Of a stretch of DNA of 64,000 nucleotides, positions 36,154-48,405 are shown piece after piece. The stretch is taken from NCBI RefSeq assembly GCF_000801105.2, contig NC_079515.1, forward strand, positions 8,246,001 to 8,310,000, given 5' to 3'. Position 1 is the stretch's first letter. Each line of letters starts with the position of its first letter. This DNA is from Raphanus sativus (Eukaryota; Streptophyta; Magnoliopsida; Brassicales; Brassicaceae). The position numbers were made by a program, and so were the translations under genes. The notes under the pieces are model-generated. The model was given only the letters and a program-made list of their open reading frames with translations. It did not search any database and had not been told where the DNA came from.

Positions 36154-36191
36154 AACAAGGTTATTCTAAAAAAAAAAACAAGGTTATTCTA
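36154..36191 (+). repeat. Direct repeat separated by a pure A run
   Basis: A 15-bp exact repeat beginning AACAAGGTTATTC (36154-36168 and 36177-36191) is split by eight A and nothing else. The paralogous segment at about 62415-62433 has the site only once, so the duplication arose after the two F-box units separated, or was lost from one. Confidence 0.65.
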
Positions 36192-37285
36192 GTCATGAAG
36201 TTGGTCATGGATATGAGAGTTTCTTCGTTGATGTTGAGGATGAGAAGAAAGTGGCAGTTGGTTGTGATATAATATATGAAGAGAAGATGACCAATAACAC
36301 AGCCTATGTGAATGGAGAGGATTTGAGTTTGCAGAGAAGTGGATCTCGGAAACACACTCAAGAAAATACATATGGCAAGTTGTTTTGTTGTCAGTGAGGT
36401 CATGTGTGTTGTTGAGATTCCACTACTGTTTTTTTTTCACCATCTCAATTTATACATTCTTCAATTTGAGGCAATAGACGTGTTAGCATGTTTTCTATGA
36501 GGTTTCAAGAAGGAAGAAAATTGATGATTGCTAAGTGGTTGTTTCTTGTGGGCATTCTTTGGGTTGTCTCTTGCTTAAATGAATTCTTCAAATGGTTTCA
36601 TTAGTATTCTGTTACTATATATGTTTGTCTTTTCTGGTGTTCTTGATACATATTTAAGAACTTAACTACCCACATCATAGCTGAATTATGCTATGCTTTA
36701 TGAGCAAAGAGAATCACTGAGGTTAGTTCTCAAACTAGTTCTTTTTGAGTATAAAGGTTATGTCGAAAGCGTACACAACATGCAGTTGCAATAACCAATC
36801 CCTAAAAGAGATGATGAACGATTACAGAGAAGTTCTCTAGAATGAAAAGGTATTGGTTTGATGCGTTTGAGATTCTGCATACATTTTTATATGATTACTT
36901 AGAGAAGAAGTAGACTAAAACGACTACTGAAAAATCTGTATTAACCTCTTAAGTTTTAGAGTTTTTGTACATAGTAATGTTAGAATAAAAAGAAACAAAT
37001 ATTCGTGATCATCTGATTCCTCTGTTTTGGAAATTAAGAGAAAAGGAAAAATAAATCAGATCAAGAATTCTACCAAATAAGCTGTTTCCATTTTTAGTTT
37101 TTGAAAACCTGTAATTTTTTAGCTTAAATTAACTTCTTAAACCATATCTGTGAAGGAAAAGGAAAATTTGAAGCGGAATATGCTTCTTTGTGACGCATAA
37201 ATAGTAACATAACTTAGTTGTCTTTGTAAGAAGATTACTGGGCAAGTTAAATAAAAAACCCCTAATTTTTTTTTGGCTTGAAACA
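36192..37285 (+). promoter_or_regulatory. Upstream region of F-box copy 1, shared with copies 2 and 4
   Basis: This flank is homologous to 62407-63066 upstream of copy 4 and in part to 50161-50418 upstream of copy 2, so the duplication unit included upstream DNA. At the place where copies 3 and 4 have TATAAAA, copy 1 has TGTAAGA (37225-37231). Confidence 0.6.
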
Positions 37286-38434
37286 ATGACAAGAATCTCT
37301 GATCTTCCACAAGATTTAATAGAGGAGATACTCTCTAGGGTTCCGTTAACTTCTCAGCGAGCGGCTAGATCCACTTGCAAACAATGGAACGGTTTATATA
37401 AAGATGAAAATTTTACTAAGAAGCACCGTGGCAAAGCAGCTAACGATACCATGATGATCATGGTGTATGATTCTAGGGTTCGTTTAGTGAGCGTCGATCT
37501 CCATGGAATCCATAAGCAAAAACGTGGCTTATTTGAGCTATCGACAGAGCTAATAGGTATACTTAAACGAATCGAGGTATTTGAAGTCTATCATTGTGAT
37601 GGCTTATTGTTATGCCTTACCGATTGCAGAATGATGAAGCCTGATGATCCCGTCGTATGGAACCCGTACTTGGGACAAGTCAGGTGGATCAAACCCAGAA
37701 GAAAATTAGCCATCTCGGGTAGCTATAGGTATTGTATGGGATACGACAACAAGAACAACCACAAAATCTTGAGGTTTTTGGATCATGACGATGGTACTGC
37801 TGAGCACGACATATACGATTTTAAATCTGATTCATGGAGGGTTCTTGATCTCACTTCTGACTGGATTATACTGGATTATCGTGAGGGCTTGTCTTTGAAA
37901 GGTAATACTTACTTTGTTGCTCGAGAAAGAGAAGTAGAGTATAGAGAATCTTTAATCTGTTTTGATTTTACAAGTGAGAGATTTAGACATTGCCTTGATC
38001 TGGAATCTAACTACCGTAATGGAGACACTGTGATCCTATCTGCTGTTAGAGAAGAACAGCTTGCAGTGTTATTTTCCCGCGTGGATACAAATACGATTGA
38101 GATACGGATTACAACAAAGATTGAGGCCAATGAGGTGTCGTGGAGAAATTTCTTAAAAGTTGATGTGGAGCCGTCCATGCTCAGGGGAATGTTCTCGGGG
38201 TTTCCTTCGTATAGGAGTTCTTTCTTGGTCGACGAGAAAAAGAAAGTGGCATTGATTTATGATAATGTCTTCACCAGCGCTTACATGATTGCAGAGAATA
38301 ATTACTCCAATATAGTTGCTCGTGGAAGAACTACATGTTGGCCACCGGTTGTGTGCTCTTATGTCCCGAGTTCGGTGCAGATTCAGAAAGGTCCAGTACA
38401 TGCACGAGGCAAAAGGAAATTACGGGATTTTTAG
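37286..38434 (+). CDS. F-box protein with FBA_1 domain (copy 1, intact)
   Basis: A single-exon gene of 382 residues, normal for FBA-type F-box proteins. The F-box is at about residues 2-46 ([20 protein letters not shown], then [19 protein letters not shown]). The FBA_1 associated domain follows at about 95-320 with VVWNPYLGQVRWI, YRYCMGYDNKNNHKILRF, YDFKSDSWRVLDL, GLSLKGNTYFVA and LICFDFTSERFRHCLDL. The F-box is known to bind SKP1/ASK in an SCF ubiquitin ligase, and the FBA region to recruit a substrate, not known here. The start is the first ATG and aligns with all paralogs. It is the first of four tandem copies and the only one seen complete and open. Position fits At3g19560. Confidence 0.92.
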   Translation: MTRISDLPQDLIEEILSRVPLTSQRAARSTCKQWNGLYKDENFTKKHRGKAANDTMMIMVYDSRVRLVSVDLHGIHKQKRGLFELSTELIGILKRIEVFEVYHCDGLLLCLTDCRMMKPDDPVVWNPYLGQVRWIKPRRKLAISGSYRYCMGYDNKNNHKILRFLDHDDGTAEHDIYDFKSDSWRVLDLTSDWIILDYREGLSLKGNTYFVAREREVEYRESLICFDFTSERFRHCLDLESNYRNGDTVILSAVREEQLAVLFSRVDTNTIEIRITTKIEANEVSWRNFLKVDVEPSMLRGMFSGFPSYRSSFLVDEKKKVALIYDNVFTSAYMIAENNYSNIVARGRTTCWPPVVCSYVPSSVQIQKGPVHARGKRKLRDF

Positions 38435-38866
38435 TCCATTCTCTCTGTGTAGTTTAACAAAACATTTTTTTTTCTATTTAGCTCATGTGTAGACTTAAAC
38501 ATTGTTTTGCTGATTTGAAACTAAACTTGATTATTGTCGAATGATTCTTGCTCTCTTGTAGAAGATACATTCAAGTTGTACATTTTTTTAAAAAATGTGC
38601 AGAAAGACTTTGATATCTGTCAAGCCTTATATGTTTTTTGTTATATATATTTAGCTCATGTGTTATTGAGATCCAATTGCTGGATGTTGTTTCCGACAAT
38701 TCTTGTCATCCTAATCTAGACTCAAGTGAGCCTGCAATGTGCAACATGTTAGATTTGTGAGAATAAGAGATGTTTAATGAGAAAATATTGTTGGATAATG
38801 AAGAATAAAAGAAAGAAAATGAGAGAATATTTTTTCCTTAAATCTTAAAAATGTCATTACAATACA
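38435..38866 (+). other. 3' flank of F-box copy 1
   Basis: Shares sequence with the flank of copy 2 (53373-53582 and 59493-59600), including CATGTRTTATTGAGATCC and GACTCAAGTGAGCCT. It ends where a Helitron is inserted. No gene. Confidence 0.6.
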
Positions 38867-41800
38867 CTAGAAAACAACCCCGTGCATAGACGCCCGGGAA
38901 TAGTGAATTTTTTATTTTTTTGTTTCATATTTAATTATTACTTTATATTTAACTTTGTAAGAAATGTTAAAAATTAAATTGATGTGTAATATTGTAATTA
39001 TATTAGAATAAATAGTTATTCTTCTAACAAATACTTATATAATGTATGAATATTAAATAAATTGTGTGCACGAGAAATGCAAAAAAATAAGTTATGATGT
39101 GGCATTGTAATATTAAATAATATATTTATCTTCAATTTTTTTCTCATTTTCCGTTTTAGTTTTCATATTTATTTGGTTGATTCTTTTATCGCATTTAAAT
39201 TTTCATCTGCCATTTGTATTATATATAGCAATCATTGCTAAAACTTTTTTTGTATGGTTACCTTCTGAAAAATTTACCTTTTCACTTCCTGAAACCTCGT
39301 GATCATTTCCATATAATTTATTGATAATCTCTTTTATAACATCCTTTATAATATTTTTGTATGTCTTTAAAATTAAATACCAAAGTTTGTATATTAATCA
39401 TTAATTAAAAGCATAAATTTTTTTTCAATTGTATTGTACATCTTCCATATTAATTGGATTGCAAATGATTTATGTAACTATTTATCCAACTAAGTTAACT
39501 TATAATTAAAGGATGTGATTTTCGCATTGAATTTGAAAACTGCATTATCACTTGAATCATTTATTGATTGTTCCTGCATTGAGGAATTTTTAAAATATAG
39601 TCTTAGTTTATACACTATAAATTACAAATAATTATAAATAATAGACCTACCTGAAATATAATCAAGTTAGTTGCTGGTTTACACAAAATTATGTTCATGT
39701 CTTTGTTGAATGTGGTTACAAATGCTGTGAATGAATCATCTTTGAGGATAATTTCAAGCTTATTTTAATAAGACAGTATTATTAATATTTCAATTATTTA
39801 AGTAAAGCATACTTACATCCATTTAAGTTACCTTAAGATGCCAACAACGATTAGTAATTCCATTAATTTCTTGAACTTATTTTAATAATTTTCCTTTCGA
39901 TTGTAAATTATTTCTCTCGTCAGTTAATTTTTGTGCACAGTAAATTTTGTATATAATTGTTATTTAGAACCGTGAAAATCAAGTGTTTGTATTAAAATAG
40001 TTAATAATTTAGCTACCTCAAACGAAGTGCCAATGACAGAATCTGATATCTTTCTTATTTTGATAATGTTCTTATTTGTTTCATTAAATTGCTTTTTTCC
40101 TTCACCAAACAAGTATTGGAGGTGTCCTGTTTAGACAACAAATTACAAAAAAATATATGTATATACTTAGGTTTGAACTCAAACAGTATGATATATTAAA
40201 AGTTACCTTGTTTCGAAAGATTGAATAGTACTGAAAGGATTATATATCTTAGTTTTAGATGTATGTTTAAGTAAATATATCTTATTAATCATGTTTTTAC
40301 TGATTTTTTTGTTTACATTAATTACCTATCAAATGGATTTTTATATTTACATTACAATACCTGAATATGTTTCAGGATTGAAAGTTGTTATTATTAGAGT
40401 TTTACCTTCGGCTTCCTGTTTTTCATTTGTTTTTGATAGGTATTTACCATATTTTCTCATATACCAATACATATTTTGCTTCCTCCGCTGTATAGTTAAT
40501 ATTGTAAAGGTTGGAACTGTGTGATATTATAAAACAGTAAATGTAAATAGTGTGATAAATAATACAAATGAAATCTAGTAATAAATCAAACATCTAACTA
40601 ATTTAGAGTTTACACGTAGTATATGTGACAAAAACATTTTTTATAATGATTATTTTTATTTTACATTAAAATAATCTTTAACGGAAGAGATCTAAGTTTA
40701 TTCTTCTTTATCCATAACCCGTATCTTTTGTAATTATCCTTTCTTCAACGATAGCACCAGTAATAGCTGAAAATATCATTATTTTTTGGTAAACATTACT
40801 TACATTAGAAATTATGTGTTTTCTTTATTTTCTAATAGCCATGAAAAACTAAATTTTATATGAAATTTAAATAAATTAATCATAATCACGGAACGTATAT
40901 TTATGCAATTATTAATACACTCTCTTCTGATATTTGTATCATTGAATTTCCATTAAACTGGATAGCATATTGATGTTCTGAAAATTTATAGCATTCTCCA
41001 ACCCTCCATACTTCATAATCATTGAAAATATATATTTTACTCTCTAAAATCTCCAGAGAAAATTGATGAATGTATCAATTATAGATTGATCCCATGCATT
41101 ATGGTTAATTCATATATTAGACAAATATGTATTTTATTATTTTACTATTTTTACTTTCAGTAAAAATTCGAAAATATTATCTTTTCATCCAGTAGTAAGA
41201 AATTAAAACATAGTTTCATCACCATTTTTGGGATTTCTTAGTTCCTGATAGTCGAATTGCTTTTTCTATAATTCTTTGTTTTCCATGTTTCATCTTGATG
41301 TATTCTGGAATCTTGTAGGGAGTTTCTTTCTTCTATATCCATGTATTTTGTTTTTGTTAGTTAGTTTTCTCTTTTGAACAGTTGTGTCTGTAAGTTTTGA
41401 AAAGTATTTTGTATTTTTAATTGTATCCTTTCAGGCCTTCACCTTTTAAAATTTATTCATTTTTAAATCACAGTGATGAAGTATATAAGTATGAGGAAAT
41501 ATTGAATAACTTTGTTAAACTGGACGTTATTGCTCAGTTCATTGTATTAATATATAACCTATTTGTCATTTCTTCATTGACATAAGGTTGTGAAAAGGTT
41601 AGGTATGTGTCTATTTGTTTAAGGTTGCCTTTTCATATAAAATAATTTCAAATGGTTCCTAATATTTTTATAAAATTTTATTCTTAATTTTTCATAAAGT
41701 TTTATTCTTAATTTTTGATAAAGTTTTATTCTAAATATTTTTCATAAATTTTAAAATTGTGAGTTACCATTCTAAAAATGTGTCATTTCATTCAAAAAAG

Positions 41801-42646
41801 TAGAATTTAAGAATTTGTATCTTATTTAATCATGAAATTAGTTAGCAGTGGTAATTTTGTTTAATTATTAATACTAATAACAAATTGTTAAGAAACTTAT
41901 AATTTTTTCATATATTTTATTTGGTCCTCAATATGATAATAGACAAAATGTAAAGATGAAAATTTATTGCATGTGTTCCAAAAACATAATTTAAAGGTTG
42001 TGTTGTTTAAGAAGAGACTTTTCGCAAAAAGATGCCAAACACACGACAGTTTTTTTTGTGTGACATAAAGTATTTAGAGCAAAAGAAGTTTATAACCATT
42101 AGACGATATTAACAAACAAATCTAGCCGTTCAATTAAAAGTTTTTTTACTATCTGATACAATCTCAGGGCTTGAGAAATTGGAGGAGCTTGATGTATCTT
42201 CAAACCTTCAGATGAGCGTGATAATCGGTTTGTTACAGTGGATGTTCGCATAATCAAACCAAATAACAGACATGTTTGGCGACAGTAAAAACAAAATAGA
42301 TATAAATGCAAAGATGACGGATGATGAGGAATCGATGATTCCGATGGATAGAAAAATAGAAGACTACAAGTTTCAGTTTATAAACTTGTTAACAGATGCA
42401 TTTTGTTAAAAGACGCGACTGTAAAAAGATTTATAGTTTAAGAGACACGTTGCTTGGAGGAAGACAACAAAAGAAACGTCTTTTCGCAAAATAAATTGAT
42501 GATGTCATACCACTATGTAAAGACAATATTCTAACCGTTAGATCATCAAATTAAGATACACTCAATCGTTTGATCAGAATTTTTTTTTCCTATAAAAAAA
42601 TAATGATGTCAGATGACAACAAAATCAGTTTGCTATTATATATAGA
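38867..42646 (-). mobile_element. Large non-autonomous Helitron, 3.8 kb
   Basis: On the minus strand the 5' end reads TCTATATATAATAGC after a host A (42647). The 3' end at 38867 is CTAG followed by host T, with a hairpin about ten bases inside (CCCGGGCG-TCTA-TGCACGGG, one mismatch). The interior is very AT-rich and I find no Rep or helicase frame; the longest open frame (40291-40524) is low-complexity. It sits in the 3' flank of F-box copy 1; related flank sequence resumes at about 42865. Confidence 0.7.
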
Positions 42647-43038
42647 TTATTAAGGAGAAGAAGCAGAACATAACAGTTTTACCCTAGTATCTAAACACAC
42701 TTGATTTACTAGGAAAATTACAATATAATATTTGTTTATTTTTATTCTACCTTCGCAGATTCATTCTGGTAGGACTTTACTGAATTTTCTTTGGTAACAC
42801 TGACTATTTTTAATCTTGGGTAGATCTTGCTGGATATTTTTTTTTTTATTTCTTTATGTCAATATGCAACAAACATTATTAACTTGATAGTTTCATATGC
42901 ATTTTTGTTGTTTTTATATATCTAGCCTATGTGGTTGCCTTAGAAAATAGAGCAAGAATCCCATATATGGACAAATAATTCCTCCTTTTTGGGTCAAAAT
43001 TCCATTATTTCTTATATATGTCAAATCTAACAAGAACT

Positions 43039-43076
<38 letters not shown>

Positions 43077-43152
43077 CGTTCGGGTATGCTTTTAGATTCG
43101 ATTTGGATTTATGAATGTTTCAGATTTTTCATGCTAAGAATATAATAGTATA
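42647..43152. other. Resumed F-box flank and AT-rich DNA with an (AT)16 run
   Basis: A stretch at about 42863-42905 (AACAAACATTATTAA, GATAGTTTCATATGC) matches 59610-59648 downstream of copy 2, showing that this is the continued duplication unit. An (AT)16 microsatellite is at 43043-43074. Confidence 0.55.
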
Positions 43153-44040
43153 CTAGATTTTGATCGGTCATTTCAAAGCGGAAGATTATTTTTTTTTCGA
43201 CAAAACATAAATGGAAATTATAATTCCATATGTTATGTATATATTTTGTGAAGTTATAAACTTTACTTTATTTATCTTTTATAATGAGCTACACTACCTA
43301 GTATTTTAATTAAAATACTTGAAATTTAGATGAGAACAAAAGATTAAAATTGTAATATTAATTTTGTTATAACTGCATATTTGTTTTATTAGAGTTGAAG
43401 TACCAATATGAACCAACTCTTAAAAATAGCACCTAATGCCATTATACACTAACTAATCTTAATTTTATCATTAATTGTCTTAATAAAATATTTTTCAAAA
43501 ATACAATCAATTAATTTCATTTATGGTCAGTATTAATGATTGTTTCAAATAACAATATATCCTAACAGTTTTTTTTGTTAAAGTAAATAATTAATTAGTT
43601 TTATCCGTAACTGATTGCATATATATAAATTATTAAAAATAATATGATATAAAATAAATATAAAAATCATTTTACCATTTCCAAAACATTAAAGCATATG
43701 AATTTTCCTAATCAAAAATAAGTAGTCTGTTTATATTATGTATAAAACTAATTTTAAAATTATAGATATTAATATACATGAATAATATAAACTGAGATAA
43801 TAACAATTCAAATAATTATTTATTTATTGTATTACTAATAATTTTATATGCGCTAAAAGTCCGAAGATACAAAACAACATTTAATATTGTATATAATTAG
43901 TATATAATAAAAATAAAATAACATTCAAAACAAATAATAATCCAATGCTAATATCATAATATTTACGTACAATAAACATATAAGATATATTTTAAAAAGT
44001 TAAAACAAATATTCACATGGGTGTACGGGTCAAAATCTAG
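43153..44040. repeat. Element with inverted CTAGATTTTGAYC ends
   Basis: The left end CTAGATTTTGATCGGT and the right end ACGGGTCAAAATCTAG are inverted copies of each other, and the right end is followed by T. These look like Helitron 3' termini facing outward, so either two elements are joined or a MITE-like inverted-repeat element is present. The interior is AT-rich with no gene. Confidence 0.35.
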
Positions 44041-44286
44041 TTTTAGTTCTGTTCTTAAATTTATGAATAAATGGTGAAAATTTATTCTGTGATGTATAAT
44101 ATATTTACCGTTTGTGTTTGTGACTATTGGAATATAAATTGCAAAGTTTTATTTACATATTTTTAGGCTCTAATCTGTTTTATGACGTGAGGTTGAAAAA
44201 ATACTATATTTTAGTTTAGTAAAAATATTCAAAAGTTATCATGTGTTATATTAATATATATTTTGAATGTTATAAAACTAAAATGA

Positions 44287-44292
<6 letters not shown>

Positions 44293-44320
<28 letters not shown>
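44293..44320. repeat. (TA)14 microsatellite
   Basis: An uninterrupted TA dinucleotide run in AT-rich spacer. Confidence 0.9.
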
Positions 44321-44324
<4 letters not shown>

Positions 44325-44493
44325 CCCATTTCATATTGGTACACTTTCATATTTTTTGTTTAACCCATTTGTACTTGATTAATATTTCAAACATGTATTT
44401 ATATGAATTTGATAAAAAAAATAAATGAAATTGACTTATATGATATCTCCGGTATATTTTAGGATATAAAAAATAAAGTAGAGATTTTATATA

Positions 44494-44994
44494 GAGAAAT
44501 TCCCTAGGATAACGGTAAAAAAACTTTTTTGTCACAAATATAGCACAAAATGAAGAAAATGACCAAAATGTTTCATTAAAGAAGTTAATTTACATTTATT
44601 AATCTAGGGCTAATTAATCTAAATTTTAGGGTTTACATTTAAGGGTTCGGGTTTTGAGTTTAGGTTTTAAAGTTTTATAAAAATAAAAAAAATAAATACT
44701 AAAAATTTGAAAAAAGTTAAAAATAGTTTCAAAAAGCATTTTCAAATTTTGAAAAAATTGAAAAATTAATCTTTTTCTGAAAAAACAAATTTATAAAAAA
44801 GTTTCAAATTTCAAAACATATAATTCGAAATTAAAAATATTTTTTGTTTTGTTTACTTTTTATTTATTTGTATTTATATATCTAGGGTATAAAAGTCTTT
44901 TATCCACTTTAAATGAAATATTTTTGTCATTTTCTTCTTTGTGTGCTATTTTTGTGACAAAACATAAAAATTGTCTTATCTTGGAGAATTGTCC
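44494..44994. mobile_element. Mutator-like MITE with about 90-bp terminal inverted repeats
   Basis: The left arm (GAGAAATTCC..., with TTTTGTCACAAATATAGCAC and GAAGAAAATGACCAAAAT) is matched in inverted orientation by the right arm (ATTTTTGTCATTTTCTTC, GTGCTATTTTTGTGACAAAA ending near GAATTGTCC). The arms span roughly 90 bp each around an AT-rich, non-coding centre. Long inverted arms suggest a MULE-derived element. It interrupts a segment that is duplicated at 48702-49010. Confidence 0.6.
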
Positions 44995-45721
44995 TTTATT
45001 TCTTCTCCCGGCTGAATTTTTTGATAGGGGTGAACTGCACCTTACCACTTGCGGAGGGAGCTACGGTCGCTCACAGGTCGTTGCTCGCTCTCTTCACTGA
45101 CGGAAAAGGCGTAACTACTCTTGGCTCGTCATCTCATATCATCAGATAAAACGACTATTAATTTTAAGTCAGTCCGTTTGGCTAGCCCCACGCGGGCTGG
45201 TTCATAAATTTGGGAAGGATACATTTTTGAAGATGCAGTATTCATTAGTGAATATCTAGTATGTGGTGATATTTATACTTTTTTCCACATGCTGCGACAA
45301 AAGCAAGCTTAGGAATGAATCTAAGAAATTTAGAGCCATATAGCTTTACCAGTTGGGAGTTGTCTTTGACGAATTCTGATTCAGTAGCTATCAGTTCAGA
45401 GTAAATCTGTCTAGAGGTCGATTCATCTACACCTCTATATAAAAGAAGCCATTTTCATTTATCGCTCATATAAATCTATCATAGGGTCATTGCTAAATTT
45501 TAGGATTTATAAAATCTTTTTCTTTTTAACATGAAGGTTTGTCAAATTTTATAGTGCATAAATGTAGTATACAAATATAGATACCAACTCAAATCTGTAT
45601 AAGAAGAATATTCAAATAACTAAAAATTTAAATAGAGATGATTTATTCAACTTTAGTTATTTCCTGTGAAAATGAATATCTTATGTTTGATAGACGATAA
45701 ATGAAACTGGATTGAATAATA
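44995..45721. other. Spacer and first copy of a duplicated flank
   Basis: A GC-richer patch lies at about 45030-45200, of unknown origin. From about 45440 the sequence (GGGTCATTGCTAAATTTTAG, AGATACCAACTCAAATCTGT and so on) is repeated at about 48770-49010 on the other side of the CACTA element. No gene. Confidence 0.5.
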
Positions 45722-46249
45722 CACTACAAGAAAACAGGTGATTAGCGACTACAAAATTGGTAGTTATCAGCTGGTCGTAAATCATTATTAGAGGCAAGTT
45801 GGTCGTAATGTTACGACTACACGATTTAGTCGTAACTCAGACGTAACTCACTTGGTCGTAAGTTAGTCGTAAATGCCTTAGTTGTACATTAGTAGTAATA
45901 CGTGTAGTCGTAAAGATGAAGTAAAGTGTAGTTGTAATGTGGTCGTAAATTTACGACTGATGAACATCGACTGTAGAAGTAGAGTAGTCGTCAGTTAACT
46001 ACTAATTTACATCGAAGGCCGAAGTTCTTTGGTCGTAATTTTGAGACCAACTTACGTCTGATTTATTTATTTACGAATTTTATATTTTAATTAAAATTAA
46101 ATATTTAAATTTAAATTAATTTTTAAAATTTGATAAATTCAAAAAAGAAATATATAAGCATCCATAAACATGATAATAATATTCATAAACATAATAATAA
46201 TAATATCCATAATATTAAAATATTTAAAATACAAAAAAAAAACTAAGCA

Positions 46250-46430
46250 TTGAGGTTGATTTCATTGAAGATCTCGGAACCACGCTGATCCGTACGTCGC
46301 TATAAATCTGCCTGCTCTTTGGAAGTGGGGTTGGAGTTAAAGTTTGGACGTAGAGTGTGTCACATAGAGGAAAGAGATGGGTTTACGTTTGGGTTAGACT
46401 CTAGCATAAGGTCAATCTGATTTTTTTTTA
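46250..46430 (-). pseudogene. Decayed C-terminal fragment of a CACTA-associated protein
   Basis: Read on the minus strand, a GC-richer stretch ends with RRTDQRGSEIFNEINLNA then a stop at about 46242. It looks like the tail of a transposase-associated protein interrupted by stops. Assignment rests on its position inside the CACTA element and is weak. Confidence 0.35.
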
Positions 46431-46866
46431 AAACACGAATGATTATAAACAATTAATTAAAATTTATTGAATAAAAATAATCTACACCTATTTCTATTTT
46501 CATCCTAATCTACTTCCATACTTCATTAATTCCATCCTAAACTAATTCCAAACTTAATCTAATCACCTAACTAACCACCTAAAACTAAAAACTTATAAAA
46601 AACGTCCCTAGAGAGAAGCAAAGAAGTTGTTAGAGAGAAAGTAGTGAGCAACGAAATGGATTCGGCAAGGTCGTGTATTTATAGAATTTTAGTGTTGGTC
46701 GTAAATAGGTTGTAAATTTACGACCAATGAGAGACTATTGGTCTTAATTGGGTTGTACAGTTACGGCCAATGGGAGACTATTGGTCGTAATTGGGTCGTA
46801 AAAGAGTAGTTAAATTACGACTAATGTGGGACCAAGTCTATTACGACCAATTAGGGACGACTGCTC

Positions 46867-47945
46867 TTTATACCCTAAAATCGAAACCCCAAACCCAACC
46901 CCTAAACCCCAAACCTCAAACATCATAAGTTATAACACTTACAACCTCAAAGTACAAAGATTAAAAAATTCATGATTTTTTAAAAAAGATTAAGTTCTAT
47001 ACAATTATAAATCCCAAACTACAAAGATTAAACTATTTTTTAAAAATACGTGTGTTTTAAACCAATTTTTTAATTAAGTTCATAATTAAGCAAACATCAT
47101 AAGTTATATAATATTTGTACAATGAGTTTAAAAATAGATTAATAAGGGACTAAACATTTTCTATATTTACAACCAAATAACGACTCCCTTCCATATTGGT
47201 CGTATGGTAGTAGTAAATTACGACCAACCAACTTCTCCCTTATATATTGGTCGTAAATGAGTAGTAATATTACGACTAACTAGCTTCGATTTGTGTTTAT
47301 ACCTTAAAATTGAAACCCCAAACCCAACCCCTAAACATCAAATCCCAAACATCATAAGTTATAACACTTCTAACCCCAAAGTACAAAGATTAAAAAAATC
47401 AAGATTTAAAAAAAAAAATTAAGTTTTATACAATTCTAAACCCCAAACTACAAAGATTAAACTATTTTTTGAAAATACGTGTGTTTTAATTTTTTTTAAT
47501 TAATCTCATAATTAAGCAAACATCATAAGGTATATAATATTTGTACAATAAGTTTAAAAATAGATTAATAAGGGACTAAACATTTTTTTTTATTTACAAC
47601 CAAATAACTACTCCCTTCCATGTTGGTCGTAAGGTAGTAGTAAATTACGACCAACCAACTTCTCCCTTATATATTGGTCGTAAATGAGTAGTAATATTAC
47701 GACTAACTAGCTTCGAGTTGTGTTTATACCCTAAACCGAAACCCCAAACCCTAAACCCCAAACATCATAAGTTCTATACAGTTCTAAACCCCAAACTACA
47801 AAGATTAAACTATTTTTTAAAAATACATGTATTTTAAACCAATTTTTTATTAAGTTCATAATTAAGAAAACATCATAAGTTATATAATATTTGTGATATT
47901 ATGCAATAAAATGAGTTTAACAATAGATTAATAAAACACAAACGC
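46867..47945. repeat. Tandem array of about 428-bp units inside the CACTA element
   Basis: Units start at TTTATACC: 46867-47295, 47296-47722 and a partial third from 47723 to about 47945 with an internal deletion. Each full unit holds AAACCCCAAACCC-type text, an AT-rich centre and a block of GGTCGTAA/TTACGACC motifs. The array therefore multiplies the subterminal-type motifs in the interior of the element. Confidence 0.85.
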
Positions 47946-47949
47946 TGTG

Positions 47950-48405
47950 ACATAATCAACGATTACTCGTCATCGGAATCATGATCATCCGAGTCATCAT
48001 TTTATTCAAATTCATCTTCGTTGGCTTTGTCCGTTTCATCCTCTTGAAGATCTTCATATCCCAGGTTATGCGGTTTTCATCACATAATACTCGGTCTCGA
48101 GGTGTAACTTTTATAGCGGCTAACCAAGGTATTATAGATTGTCTAATCCTCAGGTATGAATTAAAACAAACTTGGTATGCTTGAGATGCCAATATATATG
48201 GTTTAAATTTGTTGTACCTCCGCGTAGCATTTATATCAACAACTCCAAATTAACTTGCTATACCGAACTCTTACATTGACGGTGGGGTCAAACCAGTCAC
48301 ATTTGAAGAGAACGCATTTTATCTTCACTAGACCGGAAAACTCCACTTCGATAATCTCTTGTATGATTTCATAGAAATTTGTTTCACCTTTCACATAAAC
48401 TAGTA
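47950..48405 (-). pseudogene. TNP2-type CACTA transposase C-terminal fragment (DUF4216)
   Basis: Minus-strand translation shows YEIIQEIIEVEFSGLVKIK then CVLFKCDWFDPTVN. After one frameshift come VVDINATRRYNKFKPYILAS and QAYQVCF, then IPWLAAIKVTPRDRV. This is the DUF4216 module found near the C terminus of TNP2-type transposases, with an acidic/basic tail after it. The catalytic part is absent, so it is a remnant confirming the class of the surrounding element. Confidence 0.82.

Noticed and set aside
40291..40524. 77-codon open frame inside the large Helitron
   Set aside because: Low-complexity Phe/Ile/Leu/Tyr composition typical of random AT-rich DNA; no Helitron protein motif.
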